Shown: positions 9,638 through 18,952 of the stretch, piece by piece
Numbering within the stretch: the first letter of the stretch is position 1
Layout: every line of letters begins with the position of its first letter
NCBI RefSeq assembly: GCF_900129785.1
Contig: NZ_FSRC01000001.1
Coordinates: 2,294,001-2,358,000 of the forward strand
DNA: 64,000 nt
Direction: 5' to 3'
Source of the DNA: Algoriphagus halophilus
Lineage (GTDB): Bacteria; Bacteroidota; Bacteroidia; Cytophagales; Cyclobacteriaceae
Translations under genes and position numbers: made by a program
The notes under the pieces: generated by a model
Seen by the model: the letters and a program-made list of their open reading frames with translations, nothing else
What the model was told of the DNA's origin: nothing
Databases searched by the model: none

Positions 9638-11032
9638 TTAATACCAAATTGGATTTTTTGATTTTTCAACCAAAACTTTATATACCTGAATGGGCGCTAT
9701 AAAATAACCATACACATTACTTAAAATAGAAGCAAATATGATGGACCAAACTCCAAATTCGAACGTTTTAATAAATAAAAATGACAACCCTAAAAATAAA
9801 ATAGAAGTAATGATGGAAGAGATAAACTGAACTTTCAATGTACCCATTCCATTTACAACATTTACAAAAACACTGGAAAACATAGATATAACAACTGATA
9901 AAAAACAGAAAAATGAAATAGTAAAATCAATCTTAAAATAGGATGCTCCCAACCAAAATTTGTAAAAGACATCAGAGAACAACAGCATCAAGATTCCCAG
10001 AATAAAGAAGGGGATGATCAATAATAAATATTTTTTAATCACACGGATAATCCAATCAAACTCCTTCATGAAATAAGCCTCTGTGGTACTACTCCACAGG
10101 GGAGAAATAAAAATCATAAAGATGGTCTGCAATGCAACAAAATATCTAAAAGCGATATTATAGGACGTCACTGACTCTGGATTAAAGAAATGCGCAATTA
10201 GAAATAAGGAAGTGCTATACTGGATCATCGCAGCCAGCTGAAGTACAAAAAACTTCCCTCCCATGGACATCAATTCTTTGGAATGCTTCTTATCTACATA
10301 AGCCAGGGAAGGTCTATAATCATAATAGTCATGACTGAAGAAGTAAATGTTGGCAATGATTAAAATCAGCACGGGGATGCATCCCATGGCTAACCCCAGA
10401 TAGATCAATGATCCCTGAGTGAATTTGGTCAACAGGAATACTGCAACCAATACCAATACTTGCCCTATTAAATCAATCAAAGAAGCTAAGGCAGGTTTCT
10501 GATCAGAAGTAATGACTGTTTTGACGATTTGAAAAATAAACTGAAGACAGAAATAAGAAATAATGATGGCAATCAAGCCTACGATTTCCTCATTTCCTTC
10601 TTTTGGAATATTGATAAAACTATACCAATCGATAAACTTACTGCCGATAAACATCAGCACACCTGCCACCAAGAAGATGATCGCTACATAGTAATAAGTC
10701 GTGCTCACAAAAGTTCTTGCTAGCTGCTTATTACCAGTGGCTTTTGCCTCTGCAAACTTATTCCTCAATCCCTGTGTCAGGCCTACGTCAAATAAGGCAA
10801 CCCAGGCCACCATGGAAGTCAGCGTAAGCCAAACACCATATTGACTTGGATTGATGTAATTAATGGTGATCGGAACTAAGACAAAGGAGATCAGCATATT
10901 CATCGCCTTGATTAAAAAGGAGCCGATGATATTTTTCTTGGCTACAACAGAACGCTTTTCACCCCGTTGAATCAAATTCTTAACCCAATCAATCTTTAGA
11001 TCAAATTCCCTACGTATACTAATAAGCCACAT
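9638..11032 (-). CDS. wzx: Wzx-like polysaccharide flippase
   Basis: 464 aa with about 12-14 predicted membrane segments, starting with a short cytoplasmic basic region (residues 1-35) and the segment NIIGSFLIKAMNMLISFVLV. INPSQYGVWLTLTSMVAWVAL followed by DVGLTQGLRNKFAEA is the characteristic N-terminal pattern of polysaccharide_synt/MATE-like flippases. It would move the lipid-linked repeat unit across the inner membrane for the polymerase. ATG at 11032, 10 bp after the wzc-like gene. Confidence 0.92.
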   Translation of the reverse strand: MWLISIRREFDLKIDWVKNLIQRGEKRSVVAKKNIIGSFLIKAMNMLISFVLVPITINYINPSQYGVWLTLTSMVAWVALFDVGLTQGLRNKFAEAKATGNKQLARTFVSTTYYYVAIIFLVAGVLMFIGSKFIDWYSFINIPKEGNEEIVGLIAIIISYFCLQFIFQIVKTVITSDQKPALASLIDLIGQVLVLVAVFLLTKFTQGSLIYLGLAMGCIPVLILIIANIYFFSHDYYDYRPSLAYVDKKHSKELMSMGGKFFVLQLAAMIQYSTSLFLIAHFFNPESVTSYNIAFRYFVALQTIFMIFISPLWSSTTEAYFMKEFDWIIRVIKKYLLLIIPFFILGILMLLFSDVFYKFWLGASYFKIDFTISFFCFLSVVISMFSSVFVNVVNGMGTLKVQFISSIITSILFLGLSFLFIKTFEFGVWSIIFASILSNVYGYFIAPIQVYKVLVEKSKNPIWY

Positions 11033-11042
11033 TTCTAAAAAT

Positions 11043-13358
11043 TTAATTGTATTCGTAATTACCGTAAGAATAACCTTGTCCTGCCCTACTTCCGTTGAGC
11101 ACCAACATTGGATTATTTATTTTTGCTTCTGCTTTAAGCTGGTGGAAGAACTCAATATCATGCTTGGAAGTCCAATTGTATCTCATCATATAAATGGTAG
11201 CGTCTACCAAAGGAATTAATGAGAAGGAATCGGAAACCTGGCCCACAGGAGCACTGTCCAGCACAATGAATTCAAAATGCTTTCTCATTTCATTGATCAG
11301 CTCTTGATTCCTTGGGCTGAGCAGGATTTCAGCAGGGTTATTTGGTAATTTACCGGTGTGAAACAAGGTAACGCCTTGGTATTCCAGTCCAGAATCCAAA
11401 AACTGCTTAAATGAAATATCCTTGTTATTAATGAATTCTGAGATTCCAATGCTCCCCTTTTCAAACAGATGGGCATATTCCAAAGGCTTTCTCAAGTCAT
11501 AAAACAATACGGCAGTCTTCTTCCCTATCATGCTCATGGACTTGGCAAAGTTCAAGGCAAAAAATGTCTTCCCTTCACCTGATACTGTACTGGTAACCAG
11601 GGTCACCTGAGACTCTTTCCCAAAATCATTCATACAATAACTTGTCCTGACGTACCTCAGTTGTTCAGCAATTGGTGTTTTGGAATTTTGATCAATTATT
11701 GGCCCATTTGGCTTTTTATCGATCTGGGACAACTCTCCCAAAACGCTACTGGAAGAAGGAATGATAATTTGACTTCTGTCTTCCAATTTCCCCTGAAAAG
11801 TTCTTTTTACAAATAAGTAGGAGAAGGGCGCAGCAAATGCGACAAATAAGCCTATCAAGCCTAAAATCGGCTTATTTGGACTTACCGGAACAGGACTGAA
11901 ATATGCCTTTTCGATCGTCTTGGAATGCGTGGAAGAGACAGAGGCTAAGTAAAGTGAAGTCTCTTCCCGCTTCTCTATTAAATTGATATAATGAGCTTTC
12001 TTAAAGTCCAAGTCTCTTGTTAATGCTTCATATTGCCTTTGGATCATAGGACCTGAATGGTACTTACTACTATAGGTCTCAGATGCTTTTTCCAGGTTTC
12101 TGGTAGAAATTTCAAGTGCATCTATCCTATTCTCCAAATGTCCCACAATCTTGTTTCTAAAATTGGAAATGCGCTCTGTTGTATTTACATACACCGGGTT
12201 CTCAGGTAGAATAGCCCCCTTCAAGCGTTCGAGCTTATCTACTTCAGTATTGAAATCCTGGATCATGAGCAATAAGGCAGGATCATCATTTGACAAAGGG
12301 CCAAGAGTGATACTTTGCTGTGTGCCCGATAACACCTCACTTCTAAGATTTCTAAGTATTTCTAACTGACTTCGATTGATCGATAATTGCTTCGAATTAT
12401 CCAGCGCATTTTGTTGGTAAAACTTGGAATCATTTTCTACATCGACGACATCTTTGCTATACTTAAAGGATTCAATATTGGATTGCATCCCACTCAACTC
12501 TGCCGACAAAATGGATAACTGTGTGTCCAAAAACTCCAGGGAATTTAATGCCACTTCCTTCTTCTCAGCTACCGCATTTTCATTGTAAGTATTTACTAAC
12601 TCATTGACCACCTGCACTCCCAAGTCGGGAAACTCCGTTTTCAGGGAAACATACAGAATACTACTGTTTTTATCCTTTGGCTCCACTTTAAGACTGCTTG
12701 ACATCATACTTGCCAATTGTGCGTTATTAAACAAATTCACTATGAGCGGATAGCCATTAAACTCCTTCACTTCTTTATTCCTGTGAATTTTCAGGATGGC
12801 AAATTCATTTTGAAATGTTTCCCCAAACTTAATTTCGTTGACAGTTTCACCGTTGGAATAAATGACGTAATCATTCTCAATCCCCAAGACCTCAAATTCC
12901 TTATCCAATAAGTATTCCTCCTCAATATTGATCACTTCGATCAGGAAGGGAAGCTCTTGGTTTGATACCGTATTGAGCTTACCCAGGAAATTTTTATGGT
13001 AGGCTAAATAATTAAAATTCAAATCTTTGATCGCTTGTCTCATTAAATCCGAAGATTGAAGTACATCAATCTCGTTGTCAGTAATTTGGTAGGATTTAAA
13101 ATCGCTTAATTCACTTAAAACTGGATTTTCCAAAAACACAGAACCCTTCGATTCGTCTTTGAGCATAATCACGCTATTCACCTGAAACAAAGGGATAGCA
13201 AAATAGATATAGGCAAACACCGAGGAAAAAACCACCACAAAGGAGATCAAAAAGAGTTTCCAATACCTTACATAGTAAAGGAAGCTTTTCTTGATATGTG
13301 ATGACTCAAATACCTCTGTGTCAACAATTCCATCCAATAAAACATCTGAAGCTTTCAT
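11043..13358 (-). CDS. wzc: Wzc-like polysaccharide co-polymerase with BY-kinase domain
   Basis: 771 aa. Residues about 25-55 contain the first membrane segment, followed by a Wzz domain, a long periplasmic coiled-coil region, a second membrane segment near residue 495 after PVSPNKPILG, and a cytoplasmic tyrosine-kinase domain. The Walker A motif is SGEGKT with Lys597, the A' motif is VLFYDLRKP, and Walker B is FIVLDSAP. The C-terminus is a tyrosine cluster (YSYGNYEY), the usual autophosphorylation tail. It controls chain length and export together with the Wza-like lipoprotein encoded just upstream. No cognate phosphatase gene is present in the window. Confidence 0.95.
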   Translation of the reverse strand: MKASDVLLDGIVDTEVFESSHIKKSFLYYVRYWKLFLISFVVVFSSVFAYIYFAIPLFQVNSVIMLKDESKGSVFLENPVLSELSDFKSYQITDNEIDVLQSSDLMRQAIKDLNFNYLAYHKNFLGKLNTVSNQELPFLIEVINIEEEYLLDKEFEVLGIENDYVIYSNGETVNEIKFGETFQNEFAILKIHRNKEVKEFNGYPLIVNLFNNAQLASMMSSSLKVEPKDKNSSILYVSLKTEFPDLGVQVVNELVNTYNENAVAEKKEVALNSLEFLDTQLSILSAELSGMQSNIESFKYSKDVVDVENDSKFYQQNALDNSKQLSINRSQLEILRNLRSEVLSGTQQSITLGPLSNDDPALLLMIQDFNTEVDKLERLKGAILPENPVYVNTTERISNFRNKIVGHLENRIDALEISTRNLEKASETYSSKYHSGPMIQRQYEALTRDLDFKKAHYINLIEKREETSLYLASVSSTHSKTIEKAYFSPVPVSPNKPILGLIGLFVAFAAPFSYLFVKRTFQGKLEDRSQIIIPSSSSVLGELSQIDKKPNGPIIDQNSKTPIAEQLRYVRTSYCMNDFGKESQVTLVTSTVSGEGKTFFALNFAKSMSMIGKKTAVLFYDLRKPLEYAHLFEKGSIGISEFINNKDISFKQFLDSGLEYQGVTLFHTGKLPNNPAEILLSPRNQELINEMRKHFEFIVLDSAPVGQVSDSFSLIPLVDATIYMMRYNWTSKHDIEFFHQLKAEAKINNPMLVLNGSRAGQGYSYGNYEYN

Positions 13359-13368
13359 AAACAGTTAT

Positions 13369-14148
13369 TTAAAAAATATTCTGATAGTTAAATATTAGTG
13401 CCACAGCAACAGAAGATAATATGGTCATGAACGCAATGGTGGTTGGGTTCATTTCCGCTTGTATCAGCTTCTTTTTATCTGCCTCTATGTAAAGCACATC
13501 GTTTTGTTTTAGGAAGAAGTTGGCCGATCCCAACAATTCTTTGTCATTCATATCAATACGATAGAGCATTTTCTCTCCATCATGTTCTCTGATCACTAAA
13601 ACATTCTCTCTTTTACCATACACGGTCATATCTCCTGCCAAGCCCAATGCTTCTATGACCGAGATATTGTCCGTGGTAATGGTAAATGTATTAGGTTGAT
13701 TCACCTCTCCTAAGACCGTGATTTTAAAGTTGGTAATGGATAATTCTACACGGGGGTTGGTCACCAACTTTTCCAAAGAACTAGCTATTTTTTCTCTGGC
13801 CTCATCTCTTGTCAACCCCAGCAGTTCAATTTTCCCGACAATTGGAAAATCTATTTCTCCACTCTGAGATACCTTATATCTACTTTGGGTATAGGTAGTT
13901 CTGGCCCCCACTTCCTCCTCTCCATTTGCAATCACACCATAATTGAAGAGCAGGTTAGATTCAGGATCCAAGGTGGTTACCTTTACTTCCAATTCATCTC
14001 CTTTTTGAATCCTAATAGGATCTATTGCATTGGTAGTCGTGTATAATTCACCCTTTTGTAATTCTAAATTGGAGAAATAAGTGATATTCCTTTTAGAACA
14101 AGATGCTAAGAGAAATAGCACGAGCATGTATTTAAAAAAATATTTCAT
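13369..14148 (-). CDS. wza: Wza-like polysaccharide export lipoprotein
   Basis: 259 aa. The N-terminus is a lipoprotein signal with lipobox LLASC (Cys17). It is followed by a polysaccharide export (Poly_export) domain around IRIQKGDELEVKVTTLDPE and a SLBB-like domain (ITVLGEVNQPNTFTI; TVYGKRENVLVIREHDG). A hydrophobic segment closes the protein (IAFMTILSSVAVALIF), as in many Bacteroidota Wza homologues. It should form the outer-membrane export channel with the Wzc-like protein, whose gene starts 10 bp downstream. Shorter than E. coli Wza but normal for this phylum. Confidence 0.93.
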   Translation of the reverse strand: MKYFFKYMLVLFLLASCSKRNITYFSNLELQKGELYTTTNAIDPIRIQKGDELEVKVTTLDPESNLLFNYGVIANGEEEVGARTTYTQSRYKVSQSGEIDFPIVGKIELLGLTRDEAREKIASSLEKLVTNPRVELSITNFKITVLGEVNQPNTFTITTDNISVIEALGLAGDMTVYGKRENVLVIREHDGEKMLYRIDMNDKELLGSANFFLKQNDVLYIEADKKKLIQAEMNPTTIAFMTILSSVAVALIFNYQNIF

Positions 14149-14169
14149 AAAATTATAGTTATATATCTA

Positions 14170-14898
14170 TTACAGTTGATAAAATCTAATGATTCTTACA
14201 GCGGAATCATGGGCTATGCTTACACAATACTCTCCCATTTCAAAACTCCATATCTTCCAGGAAGAGGCAAAACTTGAAAGGTCTGAAGGAATTAAATTTA
14301 AGCCATCTACACAGGCTACATCTTTGATTCTATCGGTCAATCCTAAACCAACTCCTTTCAACAATGACTCTTTTCTAGTCCAGTGTTTAAAAAACACAGC
14401 TCTCGGTGCCTCAGAGTTTAAAATCATGCTTATTTCATAATTGGACATACAATTAATAATCATATCATATAAGTCCAATTGTGAATTCATAAACTCAATA
14501 TCTACACCTACAGACCATCTATTTGCAAAACCAATAACAATGTAATCTCCTGAATGAGAGATATTAAAATTAAAATGAGGGTAGTATTTAAAATAAGGTT
14601 TATTGTTTTCTAAATAATCAATCTCAAATGAATTGGGGTCAACTTTTAAATAATCTGAACTTATTTTTCTGACAAAATAGCGAGCCAATAAATGCCTATT
14701 CCTATCCTCCGTATCTTTATAATTATTAAATCTATTTAACTCCTCTTCTGATAGTGTATCACTTAGATGATCTAACATATCTAAATGATCGGGAATATAT
14801 ATTCTCCATATATCAAAATGATTATCTAAGTTATAATCACATGATTTCCTCCATTCAATCACCCTAATTTGATCACAGAAAACTTTACCCATTATCAT
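14170..14898 (-). CDS. Sfp-type 4'-phosphopantetheinyl transferase
   Basis: 242 aa, the usual Sfp/Gsp length. Visible motifs are FNISHSGDYIVIGF, then SVGVDIEFM (acidic Mg-binding residues) and FFKHWTRKESLLKGVG, matching the W-x-x-K-E-S/A motif. It would transfer the phosphopantetheine arm of CoA to the three carrier domains of the two upstream assembly-line proteins, turning them from apo to holo. It lies 3 bp after the NRPS gene and 21 bp before the wza-like gene, so it is clearly part of the same transcript. It is more A+T-rich than the NRPS genes. Start at 14898 or the second Met at 14892 are both possible. Confidence 0.93.
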   Translation of the reverse strand: MIMGKVFCDQIRVIEWRKSCDYNLDNHFDIWRIYIPDHLDMLDHLSDTLSEEELNRFNNYKDTEDRNRHLLARYFVRKISSDYLKVDPNSFEIDYLENNKPYFKYYPHFNFNISHSGDYIVIGFANRWSVGVDIEFMNSQLDLYDMIINCMSNYEISMILNSEAPRAVFFKHWTRKESLLKGVGLGLTDRIKDVACVDGLNLIPSDLSSFASSWKIWSFEMGEYCVSIAHDSAVRIIRFYQL

Positions 14899-14901
14899 AG
14901 C

Positions 14902-17900
14902 TTACCTAGTGTAGGAGTTCAAAATATTCTGTAATGTCTTTGTAAATTCTGCACCGTGAGGTGGTTTAAGCATATTGGCATGCTCACCTGGCATCCTAAT
15001 TACCTTGATCTCTTTTGCAAAAGGAGTCCAACCAAATGTTTTGAAATCCTCTACGTAAAATGTTCTTCTATTGGCAAGAAATAAGGTAATGTTTACGTCA
15101 ACCGGCTCATGAACATAATTTTTCCAAGCTTCCTTGTTGACATGTTCGATCTCCTTGATCCTAGAAAATAAATTGGTGTTCTTCTGGAATTTTGCCCTCC
15201 AATTATCCCTCTTCTCCAATAAATATTTCTTTCTATAGCTCAGGTAAAAACCTGGATCTCTGACGATGAATTTTATTTCATACCAGATCCTCTTGAACAA
15301 TCTGGACACCTTGCTGAAAAACCCTTTTGGAGTAGAATCTGTATCAAAAGCAATCGTATCAATCATTCCTAAAAACTGTACCTGATCCCCCATCTTTATT
15401 AATTGCTTCGCCATTTCAAAAGCAATCAACCCTCCCAAAGAATTCCCCATTAAATGATAAGGACCTTGGAGACCTGCTATTCTGATCTGTTCAATATATA
15501 CTTGAGCAATCTGTTCAATGGTGCTAAGCGGCGCTAAGGAAGCATCTAAAATTGACGGAGATTGAAGTCCCCAAATCGTTTGGTCCTCATCCAGATTATC
15601 CACCAACGTATTGATTTCCAAAGGATTCAACCCCACCCCATGAATAAATAGCAACACTTTATTGGGGTCACCTTCCTTGATCTTCACCAAACATTTGGAC
15701 TGTCCTTTATTCTCTTCTTTTTTACAATGTTCAATGTGAGAGGCAAGCATCTCAATCGTAGGAAATTCAAATAGGGTGGAAAGGGGAAGATTTATTTTGA
15801 AGTGGTTTTCAAGCTTGGATAATAAATCTACCGCAAGAAGGGAGTGCCCTCCTATTTGGAAAAAATCCTCATTTGTTGCGAGTAGTTCTCTTTTTAGTAC
15901 TTGTTCCCAGGCTTTTTTAACAGCAAGAATCGATGTAGAGGAACCTTTGATCTCTTTTTCTTGATCAATGGCTTGGGTAAATACGGAAGTTGGCCTATAT
16001 CTTTCCAATAACTTCCGATCGATTTTACCATTGGAATTCAACTCAAAACTAAGCTGTTGAACGAATTCACTGGGAATCATATATGAAGCAAGTTTTTTGG
16101 AAAGCTTACTTTTTGTAATGTCTATCCAATTAGAGAATTTAGAATCAGGTATTTGCCCATCTACAAAAGAGACATGAGCTCGCAGCATTCCCTCCCCATT
16201 GGCATCGAGTACTTTGATGACCACTGCATTTTTGATCAATGGATCTTTGGCAAGTTCACTCTCAATCTCACCCAATTCCAATCTTTGACCTCTAATCTTC
16301 ACTTGGTGATCTATCCTTCCCTTGCACAACAGATCACCCTCTTCATTCCAAAGACCTAAATCACCGGATTGATAGAATTTTCCATCATATCCTTTAAATG
16401 GACTTGGGACAAACCGTTCTTGGGTTAATTCTGGGCGGTTCAAATAGCCGTTTCCAACGCAAGTCCCTCCAATCCAAATCTCTCCCATTTTACCGGGGAT
16501 ATTGATCAATTTACCTTGCTCATCCACTAGGATGACACAGGAATTTTTAACGGGTTTGCCAATGGTAATTTCCTCTTCAGAGGCATTTATTTTCTTAATC
16601 GTGGCAAATACAGTAGTTTCTGAAGGCCCATAAATATTAAATACCGAGTCAGCAACTTTGAGTAAAGAATCAGCCAACGTCCTGGATAGCGGTTCTCCGG
16701 CAGAAATGATGGTAAGTCCTTCTAGTTTCGGCTCGCCCATGTATTGAATGAGGGACTTTAGATGAGAAGGAGTGATGTACAATTTGGTAATACGGTGATC
16801 TTTCAGCGCATTAAAAATTTCCCGCTGGTCCTTTCTTTCATACTTACCAAGTAAATAGAGACTTGCCCCAACTGTCAGAGGAAGAACCGTCTCAAGCCAT
16901 GCCATGTCAAAACTTATAGAAGTTAACCCCAACACCCTATCTTCATCACTAAGTCCTGGCTGTTCAAGTACCTGCTGGGTGAAGTAAAATAAATTCAAAT
17001 GGGATAATTCTACCCCTTTGGGCTTACCCGTAGAACCTGACGTATAAATAATCAGAGCTGGATTTACGGGATCAAAGTTTTCAACTTTAAACAGCTCGTA
17101 TTGATCAAGGATCTGACTGATTGGAATTGGTAGTTTCTTGGGTTGCAATTCACCCCAATTCACCGAATCATCACTCGAAATGAAATACTTCACGTCGGCA
17201 TCTTCCAGCATGAATTTTACCCGTTCCTCTGGAAAATCCGTATCAATGGGAAGAATCCCTGCTCCAACACAGATTACTGCCAAAGCAGAAGCGATTAAAT
17301 GTTCATCTCTTTCTAAATGGATTCCAATAATATCTCCAGGTTTTACGCCTTTGCTATGGAGATACCCTGCCAAATGCTTTACCTTTTTCCCCAATTCCTG
17401 GTACGTGAATTGTTTTTGGTTCACCGTCAAGGCCACTTTATTTTGAAACTGGCTTACTGAATCAAAAAAGTACTTTCCAAAAGGAATGAAGTCCAATTGA
17501 GAAACCTGCAGATCAATAGAAGGCTCTTCTACTTTTGGAGCATTGGCTTCGATCTCCTGAATGATCTCCTGAATCGAACGTTTTCTTTCTATCGTAAAAG
17601 CCTTGAGGTAATTGACAAAATCCTTTCCCGCATGATTGATGTACTCCCGGTCAAACAAACTTTTATTATAGGTCCACTCGAAAATGAATTCATCCGAATT
17701 CCCATAGAGGTTTAGTATAATTTCAAAATTTGCATAGGCTTTCGGATTAAAGGAAAGTTGATGGTCCAAGCCCACAAAGTCCACTTTGGCATCCAAGTCC
17801 AGATCAATGTTAAAAGTAATCGGAATCAAAGGGACTTTTGAGGAATCTCTTTTGATCGGAAGATCCTGAATCATATTTCCGAAACTCAAGAATTGATGAT

Positions 17901-18930
17901 CCAATGCTCGGTTATAATTCGCCTTCCTTTGTTGCAAGTACCCTGAAAAAGGCAACGCCTTATCTACTTCACTTCTCAAGGGTAATAAATGCACACAATG
18001 CCCGATCAGACGGAGTCTGTTTAGTCCTAGCTGCCCGGATACTGGCATCCCTACCACTACTTCCTCCTCACCGGACCATCTGCTTAAAAAGATCTCAAAT
18101 ATGGAGAGTATTACTAAGTTCAAACTAACTTTCTCCTCCGAGGAAGTCTTCTTGAGTTGCTTTACAACTTCTTTTGGCAAAGGAAACCCGATCACATCGG
18201 AGTCATAGGTTCTATGGATAGGTCTGTCTTTGGAAATGGGTAATGAAAAATCCGGTAAAGGATTTGACAAATAATTTTTCCAATACTTTTTGGTCTCCTT
18301 ATGTTCGAACTTTCTGCTTCTGTTGATCAGTTCCGCTGAATATTCTCCCAATAAATCCGGCTCTGGGAGGTCCAATTCCAGGCTTTGAACACTTTTGGAA
18401 TATAATTCACTTAATTCCTCCAACATCAATCCAATTGACCAACCGTCGAATATGATGTGGTGTCCTGTAAAAGAAATTTCATGGAGCAACTCATTAATTT
18501 TAATCAGTTCCATCACATACAAGGGCCCCTGACTTAAATTAAAGTGGTAATTACCGATCTCTTTTGTATGCTTTCTAAAAAAACACTGCTGCTCTGCCTC
18601 AGTTAAGTGACTGATATCCCTGAACCTAATAGGCAGTTCGTAGGAAGAAAAAACCAACAGATTCTTCCCATTAGGACTGATAATTGTCCTCATCCCATCA
18701 TGTCTCCGAATCAGCTCTAAAAATGCTTTTTTCAAACTATCAACCGAAAGGTTTCCTTTCAATTGAAGAGAGACAGATTCATTGTAAGCCATGTTGGCTT
18801 CCTTTCCTCCCATTTTACAGGCCAACCAAATTTCTGTTTGAGAGGGTGTAGTCTTAATCACCTTCTCAATTTCCATGGGTGCTTTGGTCAGCATGGATTG
18901 ATTCAATGTCTGTTCTAATAAGTTATTCAT
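14902..18930 (-). CDS. NRPS module C-A-PCP-TE (terminal, product-releasing)
   Basis: 1342 aa. The condensation domain (about residues 25-450) has an intact HHxxxDG motif (His157, His158, Asp162). The adenylation domain (about 480-990) has YTSGSTGKPKG, FDMAWLE, YGPSETT, SGDLG and the A10 lysine in NGKIDRK. The carrier domain has GGHSLL with attachment site Ser1030. The type I thioesterase (about 1085-1340) has GNSLGG with nucleophile Ser1164 and a late GEHANML histidine. It should accept the chain from the upstream PKS/NRPS, add one amino acid and release the product. By-eye alignment to PheA gives a selectivity code of D-M-L-Y-I-A-I-V-F-K, which I cannot assign to a substrate. Starts 22 bp after the previous gene. 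Confidence 0.93.
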   Translation of the reverse strand: MNNLLEQTLNQSMLTKAPMEIEKVIKTTPSQTEIWLACKMGGKEANMAYNESVSLQLKGNLSVDSLKKAFLELIRRHDGMRTIISPNGKNLLVFSSYELPIRFRDISHLTEAEQQCFFRKHTKEIGNYHFNLSQGPLYVMELIKINELLHEISFTGHHIIFDGWSIGLMLEELSELYSKSVQSLELDLPEPDLLGEYSAELINRSRKFEHKETKKYWKNYLSNPLPDFSLPISKDRPIHRTYDSDVIGFPLPKEVVKQLKKTSSEEKVSLNLVILSIFEIFLSRWSGEEEVVVGMPVSGQLGLNRLRLIGHCVHLLPLRSEVDKALPFSGYLQQRKANYNRALDHQFLSFGNMIQDLPIKRDSSKVPLIPITFNIDLDLDAKVDFVGLDHQLSFNPKAYANFEIILNLYGNSDEFIFEWTYNKSLFDREYINHAGKDFVNYLKAFTIERKRSIQEIIQEIEANAPKVEEPSIDLQVSQLDFIPFGKYFFDSVSQFQNKVALTVNQKQFTYQELGKKVKHLAGYLHSKGVKPGDIIGIHLERDEHLIASALAVICVGAGILPIDTDFPEERVKFMLEDADVKYFISSDDSVNWGELQPKKLPIPISQILDQYELFKVENFDPVNPALIIYTSGSTGKPKGVELSHLNLFYFTQQVLEQPGLSDEDRVLGLTSISFDMAWLETVLPLTVGASLYLLGKYERKDQREIFNALKDHRITKLYITPSHLKSLIQYMGEPKLEGLTIISAGEPLSRTLADSLLKVADSVFNIYGPSETTVFATIKKINASEEEITIGKPVKNSCVILVDEQGKLINIPGKMGEIWIGGTCVGNGYLNRPELTQERFVPSPFKGYDGKFYQSGDLGLWNEEGDLLCKGRIDHQVKIRGQRLELGEIESELAKDPLIKNAVVIKVLDANGEGMLRAHVSFVDGQIPDSKFSNWIDITKSKLSKKLASYMIPSEFVQQLSFELNSNGKIDRKLLERYRPTSVFTQAIDQEKEIKGSSTSILAVKKAWEQVLKRELLATNEDFFQIGGHSLLAVDLLSKLENHFKINLPLSTLFEFPTIEMLASHIEHCKKEENKGQSKCLVKIKEGDPNKVLLFIHGVGLNPLEINTLVDNLDEDQTIWGLQSPSILDASLAPLSTIEQIAQVYIEQIRIAGLQGPYHLMGNSLGGLIAFEMAKQLIKMGDQVQFLGMIDTIAFDTDSTPKGFFSKVSRLFKRIWYEIKFIVRDPGFYLSYRKKYLLEKRDNWRAKFQKNTNLFSRIKEIEHVNKEAWKNYVHEPVDVNITLFLANRRTFYVEDFKTFGWTPFAKEIKVIRMPGEHANMLKPPHGAEFTKTLQNILNSYTR

Positions 18931-18952
18931 AAAAAAATCAGATCAATAAAAA

